The notes under the pieces were generated by a model. That model saw nothing but the letters and a program-made list of their open reading frames with translations, was not told the DNA's origin and did not search any database. A stretch of 64,000 nucleotides of DNA from Ochotona curzoniae (Eukaryota; Chordata; Mammalia; Lagomorpha; Ochotonidae): contig NW_024465421.1 of NCBI RefSeq assembly GCF_017591425.1, positions 24,565,001-24,629,000 of the forward strand, given 5' to 3'. The position numbers and the translations under genes were made by a program. This document shows positions 24,761-34,392 of this stretch, piece after piece (within the stretch, counting starts at the first letter, position 1; the number at the start of each line of letters is the position of its first letter).

Positions 24761-27700
24761 CCCGGCCAGTCCCGCTGCTCGGGGTCCCCTGTCCCTTGCC
24801 CTGCTTTCGGGGTCCCCTGACCTGGATGCGCTGTTTGGGGTCCCCTGTCCCTTGTCCCGCTGCTCGGGGTCGCCTGTCCCCTGTCCTGCTGTCGGGGTCC
24901 CCTGTCCCCTGTCCCCTGTCCTGCTGTCGGGGTCCCCTGTCCTGCTGTCGGGGTCCCCTGTCCCCTGTCCTGCTGTCGGGATTCCCTGTCCCCTGTCCTG
25001 CTGTTGGGGTCCCCTGTCCTGCTGTCGGGGTCCCCTGTCCCCTGTCCTGCTGTCGGGGTCCCCTGTTCTGCTGTCGGGATCCCCTGTCCCCTGTCCTGCT
25101 GTTGGGGTCCCCTGTCCTGCTGTCGGGGTCCCCTGTCCTGCTGTCGGGGTCCCCTGTCCCCTGTCCTGCTGTCGGGGTCCCCTGTTCTGCTGTCAGGATC
25201 CCCTGTCCCCTGTCCTGCTGTTGGGGTCCCCTGTCCCCTGTCCTGCTGTCGGGGTCCCCGGTCCTGGATCTCTGAGCCCGGGAGGCCCTGGGGCAGTGCT
25301 GTGCACCTGCTCGAAGCTGAGAATTTGTGTGTGTCTGCCAGGTGACCAGTCGGAAGTACCCAAAGCTGAAAGAAGTGGACGATGTGCTCGGGGGGGCCGC
25401 TGCCTGGGAGAACGTGGACTCCACGGCAGGTGATGGGCGGCCTGGGCTGACGGCTAGGGGGTGTCCGCCAGTGTTCTCCGGACGGCCCGAGGAGCAGGAA
25501 CCTTGGCAGAGTTAGAGGGAGATGTAGAGAGACCCAGAGTCTGGATCACTCCCCAAGTGCCCCCGAGGCCGGGGCTGGACAGGCCGTCTGGGGGAACCCA
25601 CCACGTAGCCCTCCTCCGGGACGTGGCAGCAGATGGGCCCCGGTGTAGGCTGCTGCCCTGTGTTGCAGCGAGGTCCCCCAGGAGCAGATCTTCAGGGAAG
25701 TGAGCCTGTGTGCCGAGCGACCGGTCATGCAGCCCCGGACAGGAAGGCTGAGGCCAAGGCCCCCAGCACACAGTCACTGGGGTCAAGTTCACAGAAGGAC
25801 TACGGAGAAACAGTTAGTAGAGTCTATTTTAGTACAATTTTTTTAGCAATATGTGGGACTGCAAATTATATAGGAAGAATGCAAAGATTTGATGATTCTT
25901 TTTGGTATTGAACTCATAAATTTTTTTTTAAAGATTTGTTTATTTTATTTTATTTTATTTGTTTTTTTTTAAGTGAGTGACAGTCTCTTTTTTTTTTTTT
26001 AAAGATTTATTTTTATTATTTTTTCATTGGAAAGGCGGATATACAGAGAGGAGAGACAGAGAGGAAGATCTTCCATCCGATGATTCACTCCCCAAGTGAG
26101 CGCAACGGGCCGATACTATGCCAGTCCGAAGCCAGGAGCCTCTTCAGGGTCTCCCACGCGGGTGCAGGATCCCAAGGCTTTGGGCTGTCCTCGACTGCTT
26201 TCCCAGGCCACAGGCAGGGAGCTGGAAGGGAAGCGGGGCTGCCGGGATTAGAACCAGTGCCCATATGGGATCCCGGGCGTGCAAGGCGAGGACCTTAACC
26301 ACTTGCGCCACCGTGCCGGGCCCAAGATTTGTTTATTTTTATTGTACAGTCAGATATACAGAGAGGAGAGACAGAGAGGAAGGTCTTCTGTCCAATGATT
26401 CACTCCCCAAGCGGCCGCAACGGCCAGAGCTGAGCCAATCCGAAGCCAGGAGCTCTGCCTGGTCTCCCACACAGGTGCAGGCTCCCAAGGCTTAGGGCCG
26501 TCCTCGACTGCTTTCCCAGGCCACAAGCAGGGAGCTGGATGGGAAGTGGAGCTGCCGGGATTAGAACCGGTGCCCATATGGGATCCCAACGCGTTCAAGG
26601 CAAGGACTTCAACTGCTATGCTATCGCATTGGGCCCTAAACTGATAATTTTAAGGTTTATTTATTTGAAAACCAGGCAGAGAAAGGGAGCCGTTTGCTCC
26701 GCTGGTTCACTGCACTAAAGGATGCAGTGGCTGGAGCCGGGCTGGTCCAAAGTCAGGAATCAGGAGCTGCTTCAGGTGTCCCACGTGGGTGCAGGGGCCC
26801 AAGTGCTTGGCTGTCCTCTGTCGCTTCTCAAGGAGCTGTATCCGAGGAGGCGCAGCCAGGACTTGAACCAGCCCGCTTGTGGTAGGCTTGGCATGTTATG
26901 TCCCCTGTTGCACGCTGTTACATTTAGAAGCAGTGATGCAGCAGCCTCACACTCTGCCAAGTCATTCTGTCTGTAGAAGCTCTGGTTTCCTAGGCTAGCC
27001 CTCACTGTCCTAGGTTTCCGAGGCTAGCCCTCACCGTCCCTGATTTCCGAGGCTAGCCCTCACCTTCCGTGTTGGCACCAGCTTTCTGTGCTTAAGAGTT
27101 CTTGAGAAGGCATGGGGGAGGGGTGTGGGCTGCGTGTGCCAGTCACCCACCTGGGGACCTGGGGAGCCTTGGGCTTCTGGGCATTTGAGGAGGCAACTAC
27201 ACGGATGGAGGAGCTCTAGGATTTTGTACATTTCAAATAATAACAAAATAATTTTCATCGAACACAAAATTTTTGGAAATTTATATGGAGAAATGGAATT
27301 AAAAGATAAGTTTATTCAGATGGAAACAGTGTGAATGTCTTGGTAGTGTTTTCATGGTGGAGATGCAGTGGAGCTGCAGGACTTCTGGAGAGAGTTGCTC
27401 CCTGGTGTTTCCATCGTTCCCTCTGCAGCTGCCTTCAGTGTTCTACTCTTTGTCTTTTTTAAAGATTCGTTTTTATTGAAAGTCAGGTTTTTTTTAAAGA
27501 TTTATTTTTTTTTTTTTTTTTTTTTTTTTAAAGATTTATTTTTTATTATTTTTTATTGGAAAGGCGGATATACAGAGAGGAGATACAGAGAGGAAGATCT
27601 TCCGTCCGATGATTCACTCCCCAAGTGAGCCGCAACGGGCCGATACTATGCCGATCCGAAGCCAGGAGCCTCTTCCAGGTCTCCCACACGGGTGCAGGGT

Positions 27701-29304
27701 CCCAAAGCCTTGGGCCGTCCTCGACTGCCTTCCCGGGCCACAGGCAGGGAGCTGGAAGGGAAGCGGGGCTGCCGGGATTAGAACCGGCGCCCATATGGGA
27801 TCCCGGGCGTGCAAGGCGAGGACTTAACCACTTGCGCCACCGCGCCGGGCCCTAAAGATTTATTTTTATTATTTTTTTATTGGAAAGACACATACACAGA
27901 GAGGAGAGACAGAGAGGAAGATCTTCCGTCCGATGATTCACTCCCCAAGTGACTGCAATGGCCAGAGCTGTGCCAATCTGAAGCCAGGAGCCTCTTCCGG
28001 GTCTCCCATGCGGGTGCAGGTCCCAAAGCCTTGGGCCGTCCTTGACTGCTTTCCCGGGCCACAGGCAGGGAGCTGGAAGGGAAGCGGGGCTGCTGGGATA
28101 GAACTGGCGCCCATATGGGATCCCGGGTGTGCAAGGCGAGGACCTTTAACCACTGTGCCACCGCGCCGGGCCCTGAAAGTCAGGTTTTTACAGAGAAGGA
28201 GAGACAGAGAAAGATCCCTCTCCTGCTAGAGCTGAGCTAATCTGGGAGCCAGGAGCCTCCTCCAGGTCTCCCACACGGAGCAGGGTCCCAAGGCCTTGGG
28301 CTGTCCTCCACTGCTTTCCCAGGCCACAGGCAGCTGGAGGCAGGGCCTTCAGGACACAAACCGGCGCTCATATGGGATCCCGGCTCTTGCAAAGCGAGAA
28401 CTTAATCCACTAGGCTACCGCACCAGGCCCTCTACATGGACTTTTTATTTTTTGTATTTTGTTTTTAAAGGTATATTTATTGTTATTGCAAAGTCAGATA
28501 TAGATTGAGGAAGAGACAGAGAGGAAGACCTTCTGTGTGTTGACTCGCTCCCCAAGTGACTGCAGTGGCTGGAGCTGAGTCGATCCAAAGCTAGGAGCCC
28601 AGGGATTAGAACCAGTGCCTATATTGGATCCCGGCATGTTCAAGGTGAGGACTTTAGCCACTAGGCCACTGCGCCAGGCCCTGCACGGACTTTTAAAGTC
28701 ACCTTACACAGGCTTTGTCCAGTCTGTTCTTTAGGACTGCTTACCTTGTCTCAAGTGTTACAGCCATGAAACACGAGATTAGCTTGTGTGTTATTTCTCT
28801 GATCTGAGGAAAGTGGAAGCCAGAGGGCAGGAGGAATGTTCCAGGTCACACTCGGCCAGTCCTTTTGGTGTGAAAGGAAACCGCTTACTAAGTGGCTCCG
28901 AGTGACTTACTCATTTGAAAGGGTGCTGGGTGGGGTGGGGTGGGGTGCAGCTGAGATGGGGGATCCTCCATCCGCTGCTTCGTTCGCCAAACTGCTGGGG
29001 CAGCCAAGGCTGGGCCAGGCCAGAGCCCGGGCCTGGATCTCCACCCGCTCTTCCACACATGTGCAGATGTTCACTGCGTTCTCTCGGCTCCCGGGCACAC
29101 CGCAGGGAGCTGGGCACAGCTGGAAGCAGCACTCATTATGGAATGTGGTTCATTTTTTGGTTTTTCTTTTTGCCAGAGCCGTGTCCAAAGTGTGAGCATC
29201 CTCGTGCTTACTTCATGCAAATTCAGACGCGCTCCGCCGACGAGCCCATGACGACCTTCTACAAGTGCTGCAGCGCCCAGTGTGGGCACCGCTGGAGGGA
29301 CTAG
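24555..29304 (+). CDS. POLR3K: POLR3K, RNA polymerase III subunit RPC10 (C11)
   Basis: Exons 24555-24665, 25342-25429 and 29177-29304 give 108 residues, exactly the mammalian length. The N-terminal zinc ribbon shows CPGCGNGL then CNTCPYVHN. The C-terminal TFIIS-like zinc ribbon shows CPKCEHPRA, the acidic hairpin RSADEPMTTFYKCC (D-E pair that reaches the active site) and CGHRWRD. The subunit drives RNA cleavage after backtracking, termination and re-initiation of Pol III. Intron 1 carries a minisatellite, and intron 2 (3.7 kb) is mostly nested SINEs, so about 93% of the gene is intron. Poly(A) signal at 29655-29660. It has normal introns and is not a retrocopy. Confidence 0.97.
24780..25262. 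repeat. minisatellite in POLR3K intron 1
   Basis: Units are either ggggtcccctgtcctgctgtc (21 bp) or the same with an extra 7-bp cctgtcc (28 bp). Insertions of one heptamer thus generate the length classes. About 20 units fill most of the 676-bp intron. Confidence 0.92.
25920..26323 (-). mobile_element. young C-SINE inserted in the tail of another
   Basis: The full-length copy is 25988-26323. It interrupts the T-rich tail of the element that resumes at 26324, since aagatttgtttatttt is present on both sides (about 25931 and 26324). Extra T-rich filler (25947-25987) shows tail slippage. Confidence 0.85.
26324..26636 (-). mobile_element. host C-SINE of a nested pair
   Basis: Body and head of the interrupted copy, ending in cattgggccc. 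Older than its insert: the head is less CpG-rich. Confidence 0.85.
26647..26900 (-). mobile_element. old C-SINE remnant
   Basis: tttatttatttgaaaaccagg at the tail side, then gctggttcactgcac. The head is lost near 26900. Confidence 0.6.
27455..28430 (-). mobile_element. triple-nested C-SINE cluster
   Basis: The outer old element (27455-27492 plus 28190-28430) is split by a perfect 16-bp duplication, tgaaagtcaggttttt, at 27477-27492 and 28174-28189. Between the copies lies a middle element (tail near 27493-27530, body 27853-28173). Its tail in turn holds an inner element (about 27530-27852). All three point the same way. Confidence 0.85.
28465..28681 (-). mobile_element. C-SINE, internally deleted
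   Basis: The tail and head (actgcgccaggccct) are present, but about 100 bp of the body are missing between ggagcccag and ggattagaaccagt. Confidence 0.75.
28895..29150 (-). mobile_element. old C-SINE just upstream of POLR3K exon 3
   Basis: Very diverged (ctcatttgaaagggtg, ggatcctccatccgctg). It ends within 30 bp of the POLR3K exon 3 acceptor. Confidence 0.5.
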
Positions 29305-29654
29305 GCCGTGCTGCTGGCGCTGGACTGCTGGTCAGCAATGCCGCTGTCACGGGCGCCCTTGTGTGAGAGCAGGACCCTAGCTCCTGCTGGCAGCTTTGTC
29401 TGTCCTGCAGCACGCTCCTTAGCATAGTGTCACATGTTTGATTCCAAGCGTATTTAATCAAGATTTATTTGGGATCGTTCTCAGAAAAGGGAAGTCTAAA
29501 AGTGCCTTTCCACAAAGCTTAAGGAAGAACAGTCATCTTGTCTGACTGTCCCTACTCTGGGTTAAACAGGCTGCCGAGTGTCAACAGCATGAACTCCAAG
29601 TTCTTCATTTCTGTTCTAATTTTTGAGCCTTCCTCAATTGCTTCCTGGGGTTGC

Positions 29655-29660
29655 AATAAA
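29655..29660 (+). terminator. POLR3K: POLR3K poly(A) signal
   Basis: AATAAA 351 bp after the stop, followed by a (tg)n stretch that can act as the GU-rich downstream element. Confidence 0.75.
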
Positions 29661-29697
29661 TGTATTAGGTTCTATGTGTGTGTGTACTTTTTGTGTC

Positions 29698-29950
29698 AAT
29701 AGTTTAATATTTATTTGGTCATTTGAAAGACAGAGAGGGAGACGGGAGGTGGCTACAGCAGCCAAGTTTGGGCCGGCAGAGGCCAAATTCCATCGTGACC
29801 TCCCACGTGGGCTGACCTCTACGTGGGCTGAGTTTTGCTGCCATCACAGCTAACAGGAAGTTAGATCAGAGGCATAGCATTTGGTGTTTGAAGTAGCACT
29901 CGTGGTGCCAGGAGTGGTAGCTTAACCAACTGTGCCCCCACATCGGTCCT
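29698..29950 (-). mobile_element. old C-SINE remnant
   Basis: tttatttggtcatttgaaag at the tail side. The decayed head (ccaactgtgcccccacatc) abuts a plus-oriented copy. Confidence 0.65.
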
Positions 29951-29984
29951 TTTCTCCTCAGAGGGTGTTGGGGATGGCCAGTGG

Positions 29985-30225
29985 GGTGGATGTCAGTTTG
30001 AGTTCCAGCTCCCTGCCTGTGCCCTGGGAAAGCAGTGGAGGATGGCCCACAGCCTGGGACCCTGCATCGCGTAGGAGACCCGGAAGAAGCTCCTGGCTTA
30101 GCAGGAAACTCCAACAGTGGAGACTGCGAGCCAGTGACGGTCCTATGGCAGGCTTTTGGGGTGTGATCCAGCAGGTGGAAGATCTTTGTCTGTCTCTCTT
30201 GAGCAAAATCAGTAAATCTTAGAAA
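29985..30225 (+). mobile_element. 5'-truncated C-SINE
   Basis: Begins in the body (gttccagctccctgcctg) and ends agtaaatcttagaaaa. It sits head to head with the previous remnant. Confidence 0.7.
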
Positions 30226-31064
30226 AATGAGAGCAGTTAGAGTAACTAGGGACCATTACTGTACATAGCTCGCTACCCCCTGGTGTGTCGGGAAGTCCTC
30301 TCAGGCTCAGGTCTCTGTAGGTCACTGGCTTGGAGCGGAGTATCTGGCGTCACACGAGGCCCAGGCAGAGGCTTTGCCCGGTGCCTCACCTTACCTACCC
30401 TGTACATCCCTTCAGGAATGAATTTTCACTTTCTGCTTTGCTGCAGGTTTTACTGCAACTAAGGGTAGCCAATTGCTCTGAGTCAGTTGTTCGTGGAGAC
30501 TGCCTACAGGGGCAATTGTGGATCACATCCCGGCTCAGCATGTGCAAGCAGCAGGCTCCTTGCAACTTGGCGCAGGCTCAGCTGAGACCTGTTGGAAGAG
30601 CGAGCGTTGCCGCCAGGGCTGCTGTGGCCTCTGCGGTGCCGCAGGCGGCTGAAGGCTGCATTCCTGCCTGGGTGGTCTTTGGTTTCTGTCCTCGTCTGCT
30701 CCACCTGAAGCACTTGCACAAGTCTCAGTGGTGTCTGGTCCGAATTGTATCTGAATCTGTTAGGTGTTGTCTGCGGGCTCGACTCCGCCTCTGCCCAAAG
30801 GCCAGGGCAGCTCTGGCCTCTGGCGCCTTTGCCCTGCGTCCGTGTGTCCTGTGGCCAACAAGTGGCAAGGGCCCCTGCGGAGGTCTCCCTGGAGGCCCAG
30901 TGCCCCTGGTGGGATGTGGAGCTGTGTGGAGCACGCATGTCCTGGGCACCTCTGCATCTTTCTGTAGCTTTTTGTTTCTTTCTTTTTGTTAGATTCTTAC
31001 TTATTTACTTGAAAGCATTATGGAGACAGGAAGGCTCTCTTTGTCTCTGTAAAAATAAGTCTTA

Positions 31065-31372
31065 GGGACTAGGCGCAGCATCACGGCTCAGCTTGCTGAT
31101 GCTCCCTTTTCAGCCACTGAGATTCCATTTGGTCATGTCCCTGCGGCCCTGCTTCCCATCCGGCTCACTGCTTGTGGTTTGAGGTAGCAGTCGAAGATGG
31201 TCCACCCCCATAGCATGGGAGACCCAGAAACTCCTACCGCCTGGCTTTGGAATGGCTCAGCTCCGGCTGTTGCAGCCTCGTGGTTAGTGAGTCAGCAGAT
31301 GGAAGATTTTCCTCTGTCTCTATCCCTCTCTGTATATCTGCCTTTCCAATAAAAATAAAATAAATAATAAAA
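31065..31372 (+). mobile_element. C-SINE, older subfamily
   Basis: The head (actaggcgcagcatcacggctc) is closer to the rabbit-type C-repeat than the young copies are. The tail is aataaaaataaaataaataataaa. Confidence 0.8.
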
Positions 31373-31676
31373 AAAGATTTATTTATTTTTATTGGAAAGA
31401 CACATACACAGAGAGGAGAGGCAGAGAGGAAGATCTTCGTCCGATGATTACTCCCCAAGTGAGTGCAACGGCCGGATGCTATGCCGATCCGAAGCCAGGA
31501 GCCTCTTCCAGGCCTCCCACGCAGGTGCAGGGGCCCAAATCTTTGGGCCATCCTTGACGGCTTTCCCAGGCCACAAGCAGGGAGCTGAATGGGAAGCGGG
31601 CTGCAGGGATTAGAACCGGCACCCATATGGGATCCCGGGCGTGCACGGCGAGGACCTTAACCACTACGCCATCGCC
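31373..31676 (-). mobile_element. C-SINE tail-to-tail with the previous copy
   Basis: Begins aagatttatttatttttatt directly after the other tail and ends near gccatcgccc. The pair forms an imperfect inverted repeat. Confidence 0.85.
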
Positions 31677-31810
31677 CACTTCATAGTGGTGGCCTCCTGT
31701 GCTGGAGTGCTGGCCCCTGCGCTGTGCACTCTAGCTGGCCGTTTGCCATGTATTGAGCCCGGAATTCCTGCATTTAGCTGTGACAACAAAACTAGCATGA
31801 AATTCTTCTT

Positions 31811-32138
31811 TTTTTAAAAAAAGATTTATTTATTTTTATTGGACAGTCAGATATACAGAGAGGAGGAGAGACAGAGGAAGATCTCCCATCCGATGATTCA
31901 CTCCCCAAGTCACTGCAACAGCCAGAGCTGAGCTGATCCAAAGCCAGGAGCCAGGAGCCTTCTCTGGGTCTCCCACGCAGATGCAGGATCCCAAGGCTTT
32001 GAGCCATCCTCAACTGCTTTCCTGGGCCACAAGCAGGGAGCTGGAAGTGAAGCAGGGCAGGACATAAACTGGCACCCATATGGGAACCTAGCACGTACAA
32101 GGCAAGGATTTAGCTACTATGCTATCATACTAAGCTCT
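31811..32138 (-). mobile_element. C-SINE
   Basis: Minus copy with ggacagtcagatatacagag near the tail. The head is degraded to atcatactaagctc. Confidence 0.8.
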
Positions 32139-32185
32139 ACTTTTAATTTTAATTATTTTTGACATTTTAGCTGAGAAAGCTTATT

Positions 32186-32475
32186 TTTTTTTAAAGATTT
32201 ATTTGAGAGGTAGAGTTACAAAGGGAGAGGCAGAGCTATACTCTGATTGACTGCCCAGACTGCTGGCTGCAGTGGCTGGGGCCGGGCTGGGCTGGACCCA
32301 TGCACCTGGGGCTTCTCAGGTCCCACCTTTTGTGGTTGAGCCCTGAGGCTGACGGCTGCTCTGTTGGGTGAGTTAGCAGGGGTGGGCTCAGCAGTGGAAG
32401 AGCTGGGGCTTGAACTGGTGCTGTCAGGATGCCAGCACCGCAGGCAGTGGCTTAAGCTGATGCACAGCACCAGAC
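32186..32475 (-). mobile_element. old C-SINE
   Basis: atttatttgagaggtagagtt at the tail side and cagtggcttaagctgatgc near the head, a rabbit-like subfamily. Confidence 0.7.
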
Positions 32476-32954
32476 TTCTTGGCTTATCCTGTCAGATGGC
32501 AACACTGTATTCTGACACACTTTGTGTTCATGCATGTGAAGAAGCTTCCAGGCTGCTGGAGAGTGGGCTGTGTTAGTCTGCTTCTTGGTACATTAGCCAA
32601 TAGCTCCCAGTTTGGAGCTTGGAGGATTGGGGCCACAGTGTGAGCCCCTGTCCAGTGGTGTGGGAGGTGTGCCCTTGGGACAGCACTCTGCCTGTTTGCA
32701 CTGAGCTGCAGGCAGCTGACCTTGGCTGCACCTGTTTATGGTTCCCAGGTCTTCTGGAGTAGCGGTGAGGTGCCAGGGTTGTCCACACGAGTGTGTGCCG
32801 TGTTGTCCACTCCCGGGTGGTGTGAGTGGTCTACTGCTTTTAACTTAGCAATGCTGGCTTCCACAGTGTGGATGGTGAGGATAGCAGGGAAAGGCAACTC
32901 CACTGAGCACACAAGTGCGTGTGTGATGGTTTAGGTGAGGCCAGGCTGATGAAA

Positions 32955-33330
32955 ATGGATGTAAAACATTTGCTTGAAAGGAGGAGTGAGAGGGAGGGAG
33001 GTGGATTAAGCTAGTGACCGTCTCTGGGTCACTCCCCAGAGGCCAGAGTGTCTGGGGCCCATGTGACCCAAAGCTCAGAGCCCAGGCCTCCATTCGCTTC
33101 TCCCTCTCAATCTTAGACACATTCTGGGCATAGCAGCCTTACTGAAAGACAAAGAAATGGAGAGCTTCCATTGGCTAGTTCACTGTCCAAATTTCTGTAA
33201 TAGGCAGAGCTGGGCCAGCCCAAGCCAGGATCCTGAAGTGCAAACCGGGTTTCCCAGTGCGTGAGGAACGCAGATACCTGACTCTCAGCTGGTCTTGCGC
33301 GTAGTGCCAGGATCCAGACTGCCTGCCAAC
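32955..33330 (-). mobile_element. two decayed C-SINE fragments
   Basis: About 32955-33110 (tttgcttgaaaggagg, gggtcactccccagagg) and about 33140-33330 (actgaaagacaaagaaatgg, ggctagttcactgtcc). Both are heavily mutated, so the borders are approximate. Confidence 0.5.
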
Positions 33331-33599
33331 TGCTGTGTTCTGTGGGAAGGTGGACTCAGGAAGAGAGCAGGTTTGGACCGTGGCCCTCCTGTGTGGGATG
33401 TATGCCTCCCAAGCGATGTCCCCATGCTGTGCCATGCTGCTGTCTGTAATTAGAAGGAATAGGTCGACCCTGCTCATTGCTTGAGTAGTGGCTTTGTTTC
33501 TTCATGGTCCCCGTTGTTACCACATGCCAGGGAGCACAGCATACCCTGACTTGCAATTGCATGCTCTTGGACCCACAGGTTCACACACATATACTGAAA

Positions 33600-33700
33600 T
33601 ATGCCCTTATTTGGTTTACATATGTAAAAAGATGCTTATCTTGGCTAATAATCAAGGAAGTGCAAATTAAAATAGCCCTGAAACAGATAGGCAGAGATGA
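33600..33700 (+). mobile_element. L1 ORF2-derived fragment
   Basis: The words aaaaagatgcttatcttggc and ggaagtgcaaattaaaata match the end of mammalian L1 ORF2 (the usual ...aaatgcaaatcaaaacc region). Short and unflanked. Confidence 0.5.
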
Positions 33701-34106
33701 AAAGGAGTGATAGTGTTGGCTGTTGGTGAGAGCGAGGGCCCCTCTGTGACTGTTCTCAGGGCTCCCCCTGCACCCTGTAACCTTTTCCACAGAGGCCAGA
33801 GGGCGATGCTGCAGGTGGCCACTGGGATGGTGCCCGTTATGGGGCTTGGGAGTGTCTGCCGATCTAGGAAGCTGAGAGCTCCGTACACAGGCAGAGGCTG
33901 CAGAGCCCAGGGCACAGCTGGGTCCATTCAAAGCATGCGCTGGTTTGAAGGAGCTTCAGAAGTGGCCTGTGGTTGGGTGTTGCCTGCGTCCTGTGCTGGA
34001 CTTCCTGTTGGAGTGTTGGCTACCCCTGCTGCTCAGCTTGCGGGCCAGCTCCCTGTGCCTGGGTGATGGTGCACGTGCTTCAGGGGCGGAAAACTCAGAT
34101 ACATCT

Positions 34107-34392
34107 GTTGATTTATTTGAAAGGTAGAAAGACACAGAAATCTTGCATCTTCTGGTTCACCCACTAAATGTTTGCAAAAGCTGGAGCTGGGCCATGCAAA
34201 AACCAGGAGCCAGCAGCTTCCTCTTCCTTTGTTCCTTGCTGTGGCCTGGCCCAGGCCTGGCTAGTGTGGCCATTTGGTGAGTGAATCAGTGGTTGGAAGA
34301 TCTCTCGCTGCCCTCCCTCTGGCTTCTTCCTGCTGTGTCTCCCTGTCTCCCCTTTCTCTCTTCTCTCCTGCTCTCTGTAACTCTGCCTTTAA
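34107..34392. mobile_element. composite C-SINE with opposing halves
   Basis: The left half (34107 to about 34225) reads as a minus-strand SINE from its tail. From about 34235 the sequence continues as the 3' half of a plus-strand copy (ggtgagtgaatcagtggttg ... gtaactctgccttt). Confidence 0.7.

Noticed and set aside
24303..25433. Long ORFs on both strands over POLR3K exon 1 and intron 1
   Set aside because: They are created by the 21/28-bp repeat. The real POLR3K exons are short, conserved and in a different arrangement.
25988..28430. Regularly spaced near-identical blocks that could suggest a CRISPR-like or satellite array
   Set aside because: Each block is a complete tRNA-derived SINE with A/B boxes, tail and target-site duplications. 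There are no short direct repeats with unique spacers.
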